From the NCBI GenBank assembly GCA_021162905.1, contig JAGGXT010000329.1, positions 1 to 8,347 of the forward strand: a stretch of DNA of 8,347 bases. The letters are read 5' to 3'. Position numbers and translations under genes: made by a program. Below are positions 1 through 5,758 of the stretch, in pieces. Each line of letters opens with the position of its first letter. Within the stretch, counting starts at the first letter, position 1. Below the pieces are notes generated by a model. It worked only from the letters and a program-made list of their open reading frames with translations, was not told the DNA's origin and made no database searches. Origin of the DNA: Candidatus Odinarchaeota archaeon. Lineage in GTDB: Archaea > Asgardarchaeota > JAGGXT01.

Positions 1-263
1 GGTATCTCACCAGTCTCTATATAGCTTATCAAGAGCTTATCCATTTTTTCACGCGGAGACAAAGACTTAGCTGTTTCACTTAGTTCGTTAAATCTTGATA
101 CTATGTTGCTGAGAATATCATTGTAGGTACTGCTAACCTGTGGCTCAATGATCCCACCATCTTCTATGCGACTTTGCACCTCATCTAATGGAAACGAAAC
201 TATCATCATGAATGACGAAATTATTAAGAAACTAAATACAACAAAAACCATCAACGTTCTCAT
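1..263 (-). CDS. N-terminal part of an exported or membrane-anchored protein, runs off left edge
   Basis: Reading leftwards from the ATG at 263 (a GTG two codons earlier, at 269, is the alternative) gives 87 codons open to the window edge, so the gene is partial. Residues 1 to about 24 are strongly hydrophobic (MRTLMVFVVFSFLIISS...) after one Arg, which fits a signal peptide or N-terminal membrane anchor. The rest is polar and probably helical, with EDGGIIEPQ, then NDILSNIVSRFNELSETAKS, then SPREKMDKLL. A TATA-like box at 291-300 lies about 25-30 bp upstream, which would give a very short or absent leader. No family is recognised; function is unknown. The gene call is fairly safe because of the signal-like start, the open frame and the promoter. 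Confidence 0.65.
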   Translation of the reverse strand, partial: MRTLMVFVVFSFLIISSFMMIVSFPLDEVQSRIEDGGIIEPQVSSTYNDILSNIVSRFNELSETAKSLSPREKMDKLLISYIETGEI

Positions 264-288
264 CTTCACGAAAATCGCCCCGGCCTGC

Positions 289-303
289 CATATAAAAATA
301 AAA
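289..303 (-). promoter_or_regulatory. TATA-like promoter of the left-edge gene
   Basis: On the minus strand this reads TTTATTTTTATATGG, a TATA-like element followed by a GC-rich stretch. Its centre is about 25 bp before the GTG/ATG starts at 269/263, the spacing expected when transcription begins at or just before the start codon. Inferred from sequence only. Confidence 0.4.
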
Positions 304-320
304 CGCAACAAATAACCATT

Positions 321-334
321 AAAGAAAAAAGAAA
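321..334 (-). terminator. Possible T-run terminator
   Basis: The minus strand carries TTTCTTTTTTCTTT here, about 50 bases after the last possible stop of the TPR reading frame (385-387) and upstream of the next promoter. Archaeal termination commonly uses T-rich tracts in the non-template strand. The whole 304-384 stretch is AT-rich and shows no coding signal. Confidence 0.25.
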
Positions 335-409
335 TTTAAAATTTTCCAAAAACACTAGCAGAAAGAGAAACGAAAATAAAAATTCTAACTCAAGCGTCTT
401 TTTATTTCC

Positions 410-733
410 TTAATGTATTTCAGCTTTACTCCGCCAGTAATCACTATCCGCATGCTTGTACGCCTCATGATAATATTTCAGCGCCTTCTCGTACATGCCC
501 AATGCATAATACAGGTGACCCAAGTCAAAGTACGTAACAACAAAATTAGGGTTCGCCTTAATGGCCTCCTGGTAGTACTTAATCGCTTCTTCGTATCGCC
601 TCATATATCGAAGAATGTCACCCAACCCACGTAACGCTACAGCTCTAATTATAAGTATTGTTGCAAGTGAGAATACTTTAGTGTCATTGATGAAGAAGTT
701 GCATGTCATCAAGAGTATTGTAGTGATTCTCAT
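410..733 (-). CDS. Short TPR protein, probably a gene fragment
   Basis: Two clear 34-residue tetratricopeptide repeats occupy residues 30-63 and 64-97, with the usual LG...Y..A...Y..A...P pattern: GLGDILRYMRRYEEAIKYY, then DLGHLYYALGMYEKALKYY. TPRs are protein-binding scaffolds, so no specific job can be inferred. Residues 1-29 do not look like TPR sequence, the ATG at 733 has no ribosome-binding site, and an in-frame stop lies 8 codons upstream. The C-terminus stops abruptly (SKAEIH). The +1 frame would continue as YIKEIKRRLS to a TAG at 385-387, a typical helical end of a TPR protein, suggesting a lost base near 415-420. I read this as the 3' remnant of a longer TPR gene, possibly still expressed. 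Confidence 0.5.
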   Translation of the reverse strand: MRITTILLMTCNFFINDTKVFSLATILIIRAVALRGLGDILRYMRRYEEAIKYYQEAIKANPNFVVTYFDLGHLYYALGMYEKALKYYHEAYKHADSDYWRSKAEIH

Positions 734-740
734 GATGTAA
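615..740 (+). pseudogene. Possible NikR-like (CopG/ACT) C-terminal fragment
   Basis: The frame ending at the TAA at 738-740 reads ALIISIVASENTLVSLMKKL and then HVIKSIVVILMM. This resembles the last beta-alpha-beta unit of NikR-type regulators (pattern: xLEVIVVxG...I..L..KL..IKGV..VKLV). The first ATG (615) would give only 41 residues, and there is no ribbon-helix-helix domain, promoter or ribosome-binding site before it. The resemblance begins near 642, where TPR-like sequence on the opposite strand stops, so this may be the tail of a regulator gene joined to a TPR fragment by deletion or rearrangement. It could also be chance; recognition rests on about 33 residues from memory. Confidence 0.25.
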
Positions 741-1116
741 GAAGGATTTTTGTATTACGCTTTGCGTCTTTATTAGCCTCCGATATTGATAGCTTTAACG
801 CTTTTTATGTCACTTTATCCTGACTTTGAGAGCCTCCGAAGTGAGTTTCGAGACCTTCTCGAATATTGTAAATTTCTCTTGACAGAATAACTTCTCTGTG
901 GTTTCGATAAAGTTATTAGTTTCTGTTTTATTTATTGATTAGATTGGCAAGAGAGTTGAGGCGCTTATTAGCTTTTTCTGTTATCGGTATTACAATTAGA
1001 AGGAAGGCGTATATAAGTAGAAGTTATTTTTAGGAAGGGCATTAGTTTGGCATTTTACATGTGCAAATTGTTTTTTAGCGGACTGGTTTTGAGAGGCGAA
1101 GGAATAGATATTATTG
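741..1116. other. Gene-poor gap with a short perfect hairpin
   Basis: No intact gene is visible on either strand. Besides the possible pseudogene, it contains a 7-bp inverted repeat with a 3-base loop at 847-863 (TTCGAGA, CCT, TCTCGAA) and a TATA-like TATATAAG on the plus strand at 1010-1017. The hairpin has no following T-run on either strand, so I do not call it a terminator. The TATA-like element could drive only a 32-codon frame (1059-1157), which overlaps the antiporter 3' end and is not convincing. Confidence 0.4.
810..1042 (-). pseudogene. Possible decayed small membrane protein with coiled tail (two frameshifts)
   Basis: No intact ORF covers this gap, but the minus strand gives one plausible protein when frames are switched twice. 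ATG at 1042 reads MPFLKI. One extra base near 1024 then leads into LLLIYAFLLIVIPITEKANK and RLNSLANLINK (about 1023-928). A second shift near 930 continues NKTETNNFIETTEKLFCQEK, FTIFEKVSKLTSEALKVRIK, to the TGA at 810-812. The result is an N-terminal membrane segment followed by a Lys/Glu-rich helical tail. The A-run at 1025-1031 is a natural slip site. No family is recognised. The segments are short, so chance open frames are a real alternative. Confidence 0.3.
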
Positions 1117-2220
1117 TCAAACCTCTCTTGGCAGAATTCTTAGTAAAAGTGACGTGACGATAGCAGTTAAGATGACAAAGAGAATAATTGCGGTGTATAT
1201 GTCTTCGGATATAAGTCCTTTTGTGAGGCCCAAAAATGCTGGAATGATTGCAAAACTGAGTCTATAATTGAAGTACATGCTGAATTTTTTTGCATTTTCC
1301 TTTCCAAAGAATCTTGACGAAGGCAGATACACACCAAGATACTTAGAAACATAGGCAGCACTACCTAGGATTAGAAGGATGATAACTGCTTCAAGTGTTA
1401 CTACGTTAAATTTGATCAGTAGACCAGCTCTAAAGAAGAAGAGAGGAGCTAAGAATCCAAATATAAGGCCTCTCAATTTTTCGCTAACCAGTTCTTTTTT
1501 GCCGAGGGTTCTTGAGAAGATAGCACCTGTTATGAACGCCAGTGTGGCATCACCAGCACCAACATTGGAGGAAATATATGCCAGCAACACTAAAAGAATA
1601 ATTATGAATCGTATTTCCATTTCCGCCTCTTTGTTAAGGTACCGACGTTCAATTAATTTCCAGATAGTAGGTGCGAAAATGAGCACCAGCATAAGCAAGC
1701 CAAAAAAAGAGAATAAAAGGATGTCGAATCCTACAAAAAGCCACAACAGGAAAAGTGTTCCATAAATATCAACGAGCACGGCACTACCTATTATGGAATT
1801 ATAAAAAGAGGCATCCTTGTTTTCGTAATGAATTGCACAGTAGATTAGAGAAATTGATGTTGTGGAGAAAGAAAGAGACGTGACTAATGCCGAGAAAGTA
1901 GATATTTTCAATACGCCAACAGCTATTGTGTACACAACTCCAAACGGCAGGAAAAATGAAAGAGTACTAATTATAACGCTTCTCCAAAAGCTTCTTTTTA
2001 GGATATCTATGTTAACCTCAGTGCCTGCGAAAAACATAATTCCTAATAAACCTAGGGATGAAATGAAATTTAACCAACCAGGGATTATGTGAAATTTTAG
2101 AAAATTAGCACTAATTACACCTAATACTATCAAGATGATAGCAGTGGATACTCCGAGTTCATATGATAAAATGCCAGAAATTAGTATCAGTAGGCCCACT
2201 AGAATGGTTTCAGAATTCAA
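1117..2220 (-). CDS. CPA2-like cation/proton antiporter (Kef/NapA type, transporter domain only)
   Basis: This 367-residue protein is nearly all hydrophobic, with about a dozen membrane segments, and has the length of a bare CPA2 transport domain with no TrkA-type cytosolic regulator. Recognisable points are MFFAGTEVNID (62-72, the FxAGxE region), the Ser/Thr-rich unwound helix TSLSFSTTSIS (114-124), VLVDIYGT (148-155), GDATLAFITGAIFSR (223-237) and FFFRAGLL (261-268). It probably exchanges Na+ or K+ for H+ across the cytoplasmic membrane. The usual DD (or ND) pair is V150-D151 here, so only one acid remains; R264 may balance it. The start is TTG, chosen because GGGGAT lies 8 bases before it and an in-frame stop lies shortly upstream without ATG or GTG between. 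Transcribed alone. The ion specificity is not known. Confidence 0.85.
   Translation of the reverse strand: MNSETILVGLLILISGILSYELGVSTAIILIVLGVISANFLKFHIIPGWLNFISSLGLLGIMFFAGTEVNIDILKRSFWRSVIISTLSFFLPFGVVYTIAVGVLKISTFSALVTSLSFSTTSISLIYCAIHYENKDASFYNSIIGSAVLVDIYGTLFLLWLFVGFDILLFSFFGLLMLVLIFAPTIWKLIERRYLNKEAEMEIRFIIILLVLLAYISSNVGAGDATLAFITGAIFSRTLGKKELVSEKLRGLIFGFLAPLFFFRAGLLIKFNVVTLEAVIILLILGSAAYVSKYLGVYLPSSRFFGKENAKKFSMYFNYRLSFAIIPAFLGLTKGLISEDIYTAIILFVILTAIVTSLLLRILPREV
1561..1579 (+). repeat. 19-bp exact direct repeat, copy 1
   Basis: aacattggaggaaatatat, inside the antiporter gene (antisense to it), identical to 3905-3923. The flanking bases differ on both sides. Confidence 0.6.
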
Positions 2221-2383
2221 GAAAAGCCATCCCCTGTAATGTATAAATCACTTTTAGAGTTAAAATGCTACCAAGGTTATAGTTTGCGAGTGGTATAAAT
2301 AAATTTTTAGAGGCTTTAAATATCACATCAAAATGAAAATTGGTAATGATGAATTTAGAATGGAAGTTAAAAGAGAGTATGCA
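2221..2383. promoter_or_regulatory. Antiporter upstream region with two TATA-containing direct repeats
   Basis: Two imperfect copies of one element lie 52 bp apart: gtataaatcacttttagag at 2241-2259 and gtataaataaatttttagag at 2293-2312. They differ at two bases and one gap. On the minus strand each gives TTTATAC. The nearer copy would start transcription almost at the TTG, the farther one about 45 bases before it, so they may be tandem antiporter promoters or paired regulator sites. On the plus strand the copy at 2293 also sits about 35 bp before a 21-codon frame (2333-2398), which I do not accept as a gene. Confidence 0.35.
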
Positions 2384-2650
2384 TTATTGGCATTCTAGGA
2401 TGCTTTTGAGTTTATAGTAAGCATCCAGGAACTCCAGGCCTCTGGTTGTAATTACATATTTTTTAGGATCTTCTACATGAGGTTTTATCAGCCCGAATGA
2501 AATTAACTCGTTAAGAAATTTTCTTGTTCTATCGTTAGGCATTCCGGCTCCATATGAGATTCTAGTGATGCCACAGCCATCTTTATGTCTTTTTACAACT
2601 TCAAGGATATCCGCGTAAATGTCAAGTTTGGTTCTTCTCAAATTATCCAC
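2384..2650 (-). CDS. Small archaeal winged-helix protein (HTH_45-like)
   Basis: A one-domain protein of 85-88 residues with the usual layout of the archaeal HTH_45 winged helices. It has an opening helix (RRTKLDIYADILEVVKRHK), a second helix around GITRISYGAG, a recognition helix in NDRTRKFLNELISFGLIKPH, a wing at PKKYVITTRG and a final helix LEFLDAYYKLKSIL. It most likely binds DNA as a dimer and regulates transcription, though such domains can also mediate protein contacts. It begins 3 nt after the solenoid gene's stop, so the two are co-transcribed and probably coupled. Two starts are possible: GTG at 2650, or TTG at 2641, which has AGGTG six bases before it and gives the family-like start (M)RRTKLDIY. 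I favour the TTG biologically but give the longer frame. Confidence 0.8.
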   Translation of the reverse strand: MDNLRRTKLDIYADILEVVKRHKDGCGITRISYGAGMPNDRTRKFLNELISFGLIKPHVEDPKKYVITTRGLEFLDAYYKLKSILECQ

Positions 2651-2653
2651 CTA

Positions 2654-3892
2654 TCAATTAAATTCTATTGGTTCTGGTAGCTTATCAACTTTTTGTGGTT
2701 CTTTTGCAAATCTCACGTTTCCTTCAATTTCTAGGGTTTCCGTATAGAAGATATTGCCTTCAATCTTACAATTTCTGAGGTATATTCTTTTCCCGAAGAG
2801 TGATTTCACCTTAGCACCTTTTTCCACCATTATTTCGTCAGCGTATATGGTATCTGCTTTTGCTTTTGCTCTGATTTTCACTTTCTCAGCAACGACAAAA
2901 CCTTCTATTGTTCCTCCTTTCCCTATCTCAACAACTGAGGCTTTTAATCCGAGAGTTGTCTTTATTGCACCGCCTACTTTTACTTCATTGGCTCTTATTA
3001 TCTTTGCTTCCACTTTTCCACCTATGCTTATTTTATTTGCGATTAGCCCCTCGCTAACTTTAACTGAGCCTCCTACGGAAATAATATTTTTTACTTCTAA
3101 GCTTCCATTAACTTCTACTTTTCCACCTACGTTTATTGTCTCTCCAGTGCCAGTACCCCTGACGATTAATTTTCCACCAACATCTATAGTTCCTATTTCG
3201 AAATCGCCGAATATTGAAACAGTACCGCCTACAGAAATCAGTTCACCTTTGACATTTCCAGTTATTTCTGCAAGACCACCAATATTCACAGTACTAAATT
3301 CTAGATCGCCTTCGCATTTAAACTTACCACCGACGCTAATTTTAGTTACTTCCCCACCACCAATTTTGGCTATACCGCCGGCATCTATATATTCAGAGAT
3401 AACTGTGCCCTTTATTTCAATTGTACCTCCAACACTAATCTTAGTTACCGAGACATCCATCTCCGCTTTAAAACTGCCACCAACATCTATATCTTCTGCT
3501 ACTACTGTTCCCATGACATTTACCTTGCCGCCAACAGAGATTGTTTCCGCTTGTAAATTTCCGAAAACTTGGAACCTATTGTCGATATCTATTTTTTCTG
3601 CAACCAAGTCACCTTTAACAAGTAAAGAGCCATTTGATATATCTATTCTATCAACCTCAAGGTTACCGTTTATCTCGACAGTCCCTCTACGACAATTATC
3701 GCATTCTAACCTTTTTGCAACAACATCTCCTTCAAAGGTACAGCTGCCATGGCAGATGATTGCCCCTTTTACTTTGATTTCTCCTGACTCGCTATTTATA
3801 ATCGCATTTCTTCCTACAATCAGATTCCCTTCAACAACGGATAATGTTACGGTTTCTCCATCTCTAATCATGATGTCTACCATTATTAGCAC
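2654..3892 (-). CDS. Bactofilin-like polymer-forming beta-solenoid protein
   Basis: The central part is a run of short rungs marked by I-x-V-G-G: twelve GG motifs from about residue 120 to 310, nearly all 17 residues apart (two gaps of 16, one of 18). This is the signature of a right-handed beta-solenoid as in bactofilins, which polymerise end to end into filaments. At 409-412 residues it is much longer than typical bacterial bactofilins. The N-terminal region has C47-H-G-S-C51 and C64-D-N-C67, a possible metal site. The C-terminal part has a looser solenoid, then a charged, Pro-containing tail (KEPQKVDKLPEPIEFN). There is no signal peptide or membrane segment, so it is probably cytosolic or membrane-peripheral. 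The best start is ATG at 3883, six bases after GGTG; the GTG at 3892 is part of that ribosome-binding site. First gene of an operon with the winged-helix protein. A role in shape or scaffolding is inferred. Confidence 0.75.
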   Translation of the reverse strand: MLIMVDIMIRDGETVTLSVVEGNLIVGRNAIINSESGEIKVKGAIICHGSCTFEGDVVAKRLECDNCRRGTVEINGNLEVDRIDISNGSLLVKGDLVAEKIDIDNRFQVFGNLQAETISVGGKVNVMGTVVAEDIDVGGSFKAEMDVSVTKISVGGTIEIKGTVISEYIDAGGIAKIGGGEVTKISVGGKFKCEGDLEFSTVNIGGLAEITGNVKGELISVGGTVSIFGDFEIGTIDVGGKLIVRGTGTGETINVGGKVEVNGSLEVKNIISVGGSVKVSEGLIANKISIGGKVEAKIIRANEVKVGGAIKTTLGLKASVVEIGKGGTIEGFVVAEKVKIRAKAKADTIYADEIMVEKGAKVKSLFGKRIYLRNCKIEGNIFYTETLEIEGNVRFAKEPQKVDKLPEPIEFN

Positions 3893-3904
3893 CGTTTTAA
3901 TAAA

Positions 3905-3923
3905 AACATTGGAGGAAATATAT
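3905..3923 (+). repeat. 19-bp exact direct repeat, copy 2
   Basis: Identical to 1561-1579 and overlapping the TATA box of the solenoid operon. It contains GGAGG on the plus strand, but no suitably placed start follows, so it is not a ribosome-binding site here. Confidence 0.6.
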
Positions 3924-3928
3924 ATCTA
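3914..3928 (-). promoter_or_regulatory. TATA box of the solenoid/winged-helix operon, with adjoining small palindrome
   Basis: On the minus strand this reads AGATATATATTTCCT, about 35-40 bp before the preferred ATG at 3883, predicting a leader of about 15 bases that contains the GGTG ribosome-binding site. Directly upstream (3931-3945) is a small palindrome, GCACA-agttg-TGTGC, placed where a regulator could affect TFB/TBP binding. Confidence 0.5.
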
Positions 3929-4011
3929 AGGCACAAGTTGTGTGCACCAGCATTGCTCCTATTTTTTATCATCACACTCTACTATTTGAAAGGCAAAGTT
4001 GAATAGATTTC

Positions 4012-4038
4012 TTATCACCTAAACCCTCTAGGTGATAA
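4012..4038. repeat. Perfect 10-bp inverted repeat, candidate operator
   Basis: TTATCACCTA (4012-4021) and TAGGTGATAA (4029-4038) are exact reverse complements separated by 7 bases. The element lies between divergent genes, about 15 bp upstream of the protease gene's TATA box and about 85 bp upstream of the solenoid operon's. No T-run follows, so a terminator is unlikely. A dimeric DNA-binding protein site fits best; the neighbouring winged-helix protein is an obvious but untested candidate. The arms contain GGTGAT, the ribosome-binding motif, but no start codon lies suitably close. Confidence 0.55.
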
Positions 4039-4052
4039 TTTCGGTTTATTTA

Positions 4053-4066
4053 GCCAGATATATTTA
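4053..4066 (+). promoter_or_regulatory. TATA box of the CPBP protease gene
   Basis: agatatatttaaat lies about 60 bp before the ATG at 4122, predicting a leader of roughly 35-40 bases. A second AT-rich element, taatataaaag near 4098-4108, is only about 20 bp before the ATG, too close for a leaderless start. Confidence 0.4.
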
Positions 4067-4121
4067 AATTGGAACATAACAGAAGTAAAAGTAGTCATAA
4101 TATAAAAGTAGCATAAGGGCA

Positions 4122-5114
4122 ATGATACCTACTATTATATCAAGAAAGGAAGCTTTAGTAATTGTTGTTGGAACGGTAATAGCTCTATTGTATACGTTAT
4201 TCATATCTATAGAATTGTCTAATATAACATTAGGTATATTTGTGACCTCCTTTTTGGTTGTTAATACTATGTTGCTGATGGGATTGGATGATTTTAGAGT
4301 TTTCATTAAGAATTTATCGATAGCGAGTTATAGGGATCTGTTTTTATCTTATTTTTGGTTTGTAATTCTTCCGTTTCTTATGTTCAACATTCTAACGTTA
4401 AACATTTTATCTTTGGGGATTATACTTGAATTTCTGGTTTACATAGTTATGCCTACATTTATAGCGATACTGCTTACATTACCACGTTTTGAAGTTAAGA
4501 GCAGATTTCTTGATTTGGCACTTATCCTATTTTTCATATATCATTTTGATAGTAGGGCGTTTAAGGATATTTTTGCAATTGGTGGGAACAGTCTCTATCC
4601 GATAATGAGTATTTATATGGTGAATGTTGCAATTTTCATATTCTTCATAATTCGACATTTAACGAATATAGGTTTCTCGTACGAGTTCGAGAAGAGCGAT
4701 CTTAAGATTTGGTTTCAAAACATAGCAATTCTCACGGTAATTCTTATTCCATTAGGGCTCGTGATAGATTTTATCAGACCCAAAACAACGTTTGAGAATC
4801 CTATTTACTTTATATTGTACTTTATTGGGATATTTCTAACGATTGCGACCGTGGAAGAAATAGCATTTAGGGGGATACTTTTAAACGTAATTTCGAAAAT
4901 TCTTGATGATGAGAGAGGAGCATTGGTAATTTCATCAATAATTTTTGGATTTTCACACTACAATAATTCAGCACCAGGAGATTTCAGATACGTATTTTTG
5001 GCGACAATCGCAGGAATCTTCTATGGTTTATCTTATTTAAAAGAAAAGAGATTATTGCCGGCAATCTTAGTTCACACATCGGTTGATACTATTTGGAAAT
5101 ACTTTTTTGACTAA
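4122..5114 (+). CDS. CPBP-family intramembrane metalloprotease
   Basis: A 330-residue membrane protein with the complete CPBP (Abi, PF02517) signature in its C-terminal third: E245-E246-I-A-F-R250 (EExxxR), F275-G-F-S-H279 (FxxxH) and H318-T-S-V-D322 (HxxxD). These residues bind the metal and form the active site in Rce1-like CAAX proteases. The first 230 residues hold several hydrophobic helices (for example TLGIFVTSFLVVNTMLLMG and ILVYI-rich stretches) with no recognised domain. It probably cleaves a membrane protein or peptide; the substrate is unknown, and bacterial relatives include bacteriocin-immunity proteins. The ATG at 4122 has no strong ribosome-binding site (only agggc, four bases before it). 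The stop overlaps the convergent AMMECR1 gene by 4 bp. It seems to be a single-gene unit. Confidence 0.85.
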   Translation: MIPTIISRKEALVIVVGTVIALLYTLFISIELSNITLGIFVTSFLVVNTMLLMGLDDFRVFIKNLSIASYRDLFLSYFWFVILPFLMFNILTLNILSLGIILEFLVYIVMPTFIAILLTLPRFEVKSRFLDLALILFFIYHFDSRAFKDIFAIGGNSLYPIMSIYMVNVAIFIFFIIRHLTNIGFSYEFEKSDLKIWFQNIAILTVILIPLGLVIDFIRPKTTFENPIYFILYFIGIFLTIATVEEIAFRGILLNVISKILDDERGALVISSIIFGFSHYNNSAPGDFRYVFLATIAGIFYGLSYLKEKRLLPAILVHTSVDTIWKYFFD

Positions 5115-5758
5115 TCGTGGGACTCTCCAGAAATTTCCTTCCTTACAATTTTTCCCCTCGGCTCAAGTTCTTCAAATATTTCTGCTTGAAATGTATAAAT
5201 CTTAACATCCTCGCTCATCCAACAATCTCCAGGCAGTCCCGCTTTATAGCAAGTCCATGTTAGAAACATCATCTCATCCCATTTCTGCTCCACGGGAACT
5301 TGAGGTAATAAAAGCCCTTTAAAGAAGCCTTTTTCTACAATTAATCCATCACGCCCTATTTTTATTTTCTTAGGATACTCCATCGGATCGGATACGGACA
5401 ACAATTTTGGTGGAGTCAGAATACTAACCTCTACAACAATATCATTCATCTCATCTAAGCTTACTGGCTCAAAGCGTGGGTCGCTAACAGCTGCTTGAAT
5501 TGCTACATCAATTGTTTCTTCAACTAATGGTTTAACTGGGTATGGATATCCAATACATCCTCTTAGCTCATGTTTTCTCTTTCTTCGCTCTCCCACAAGT
5601 TTATTGAGAGTAACAAATACACCACTTTGCTGTGATAACTTTTCTGATGGTAATTCTTTAGGCGGTTTTATTTTCTTTCCCTCACGCAAATAAGTCTCGA
5701 TAGCTCGTCGTGCAAGCTTTACTAGAAATACACCTTCCTCATCTGTATAGTATGGCAT
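5111..5758 (-). CDS. AMMECR1-domain protein
   Basis: The 215-residue product matches the AMMECR1 family (PF01871/TIGR00296) over its length. It has an N-terminal helix TDEEGVFLVKLARRAIETYL, then GVFVTLNK (46-53), the diagnostic LRGCIG (65-70), AVSDPRFEPVS (90-100), the strand EVSILTPP, GLIVEKGFFKGLLLPQVP (138-155), and WTCYKAGLPGDCW (168-180). The Cys of LRGCIG is the presumed functional residue. The family is conserved from archaea to humans and in many prokaryotes is fused to or neighbours Memo-like and radical SAM proteins (AmmeMemoRadiSam), but neither is seen here; its biochemical role is not settled. The ATG at 5758 is preceded by AGGTGAT at 5762-5768, an ideal site. Expressed alone, convergent with the protease gene. 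Confidence 0.92.
   Translation of the reverse strand: MPYYTDEEGVFLVKLARRAIETYLREGKKIKPPKELPSEKLSQQSGVFVTLNKLVGERRKRKHELRGCIGYPYPVKPLVEETIDVAIQAAVSDPRFEPVSLDEMNDIVVEVSILTPPKLLSVSDPMEYPKKIKIGRDGLIVEKGFFKGLLLPQVPVEQKWDEMMFLTWTCYKAGLPGDCWMSEDVKIYTFQAEIFEELEPRGKIVRKEISGESHD

Noticed and set aside
413..634. 73-codon plus-strand frame
   Set aside because: Lies wholly opposite the TPR repeats and has no domain or start signals.
847..863. 7-bp hairpin TTCGAGA-CCT-TCTCGAA considered as terminator or tRNA T-arm
   Set aside because: No T-run follows on either strand, and no acceptor, D or anticodon arms can be built around it.
1059..1157. 32-codon plus-strand frame after a TATATAAG element
   Set aside because: It overlaps the antiporter 3' end, has no recognisable content, and the TATA-like motif falls in a possible minus-strand pseudogene.
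2346..2352. ATGATGA resembling a C box of a C/D guide RNA
   Set aside because: No D or D' box (CTGA) at usable distance; the same applies to the GTGATGA on the minus strand at 3968-3974.
2900..3560. Regular repeats of about 51 bp, CRISPR-like at first sight
   Set aside because: The repeats are degenerate, lie in frame in the solenoid gene and have no spacers; they encode the protein rungs.
2754..3929. 391-codon plus-strand frame opposite the solenoid gene
   Set aside because: Its Pro/Thr/Ser-rich sequence is simply the reverse reading of the Gly/Val-rich 17-residue repeats, and it has no ribosome-binding site or recognisable domain.
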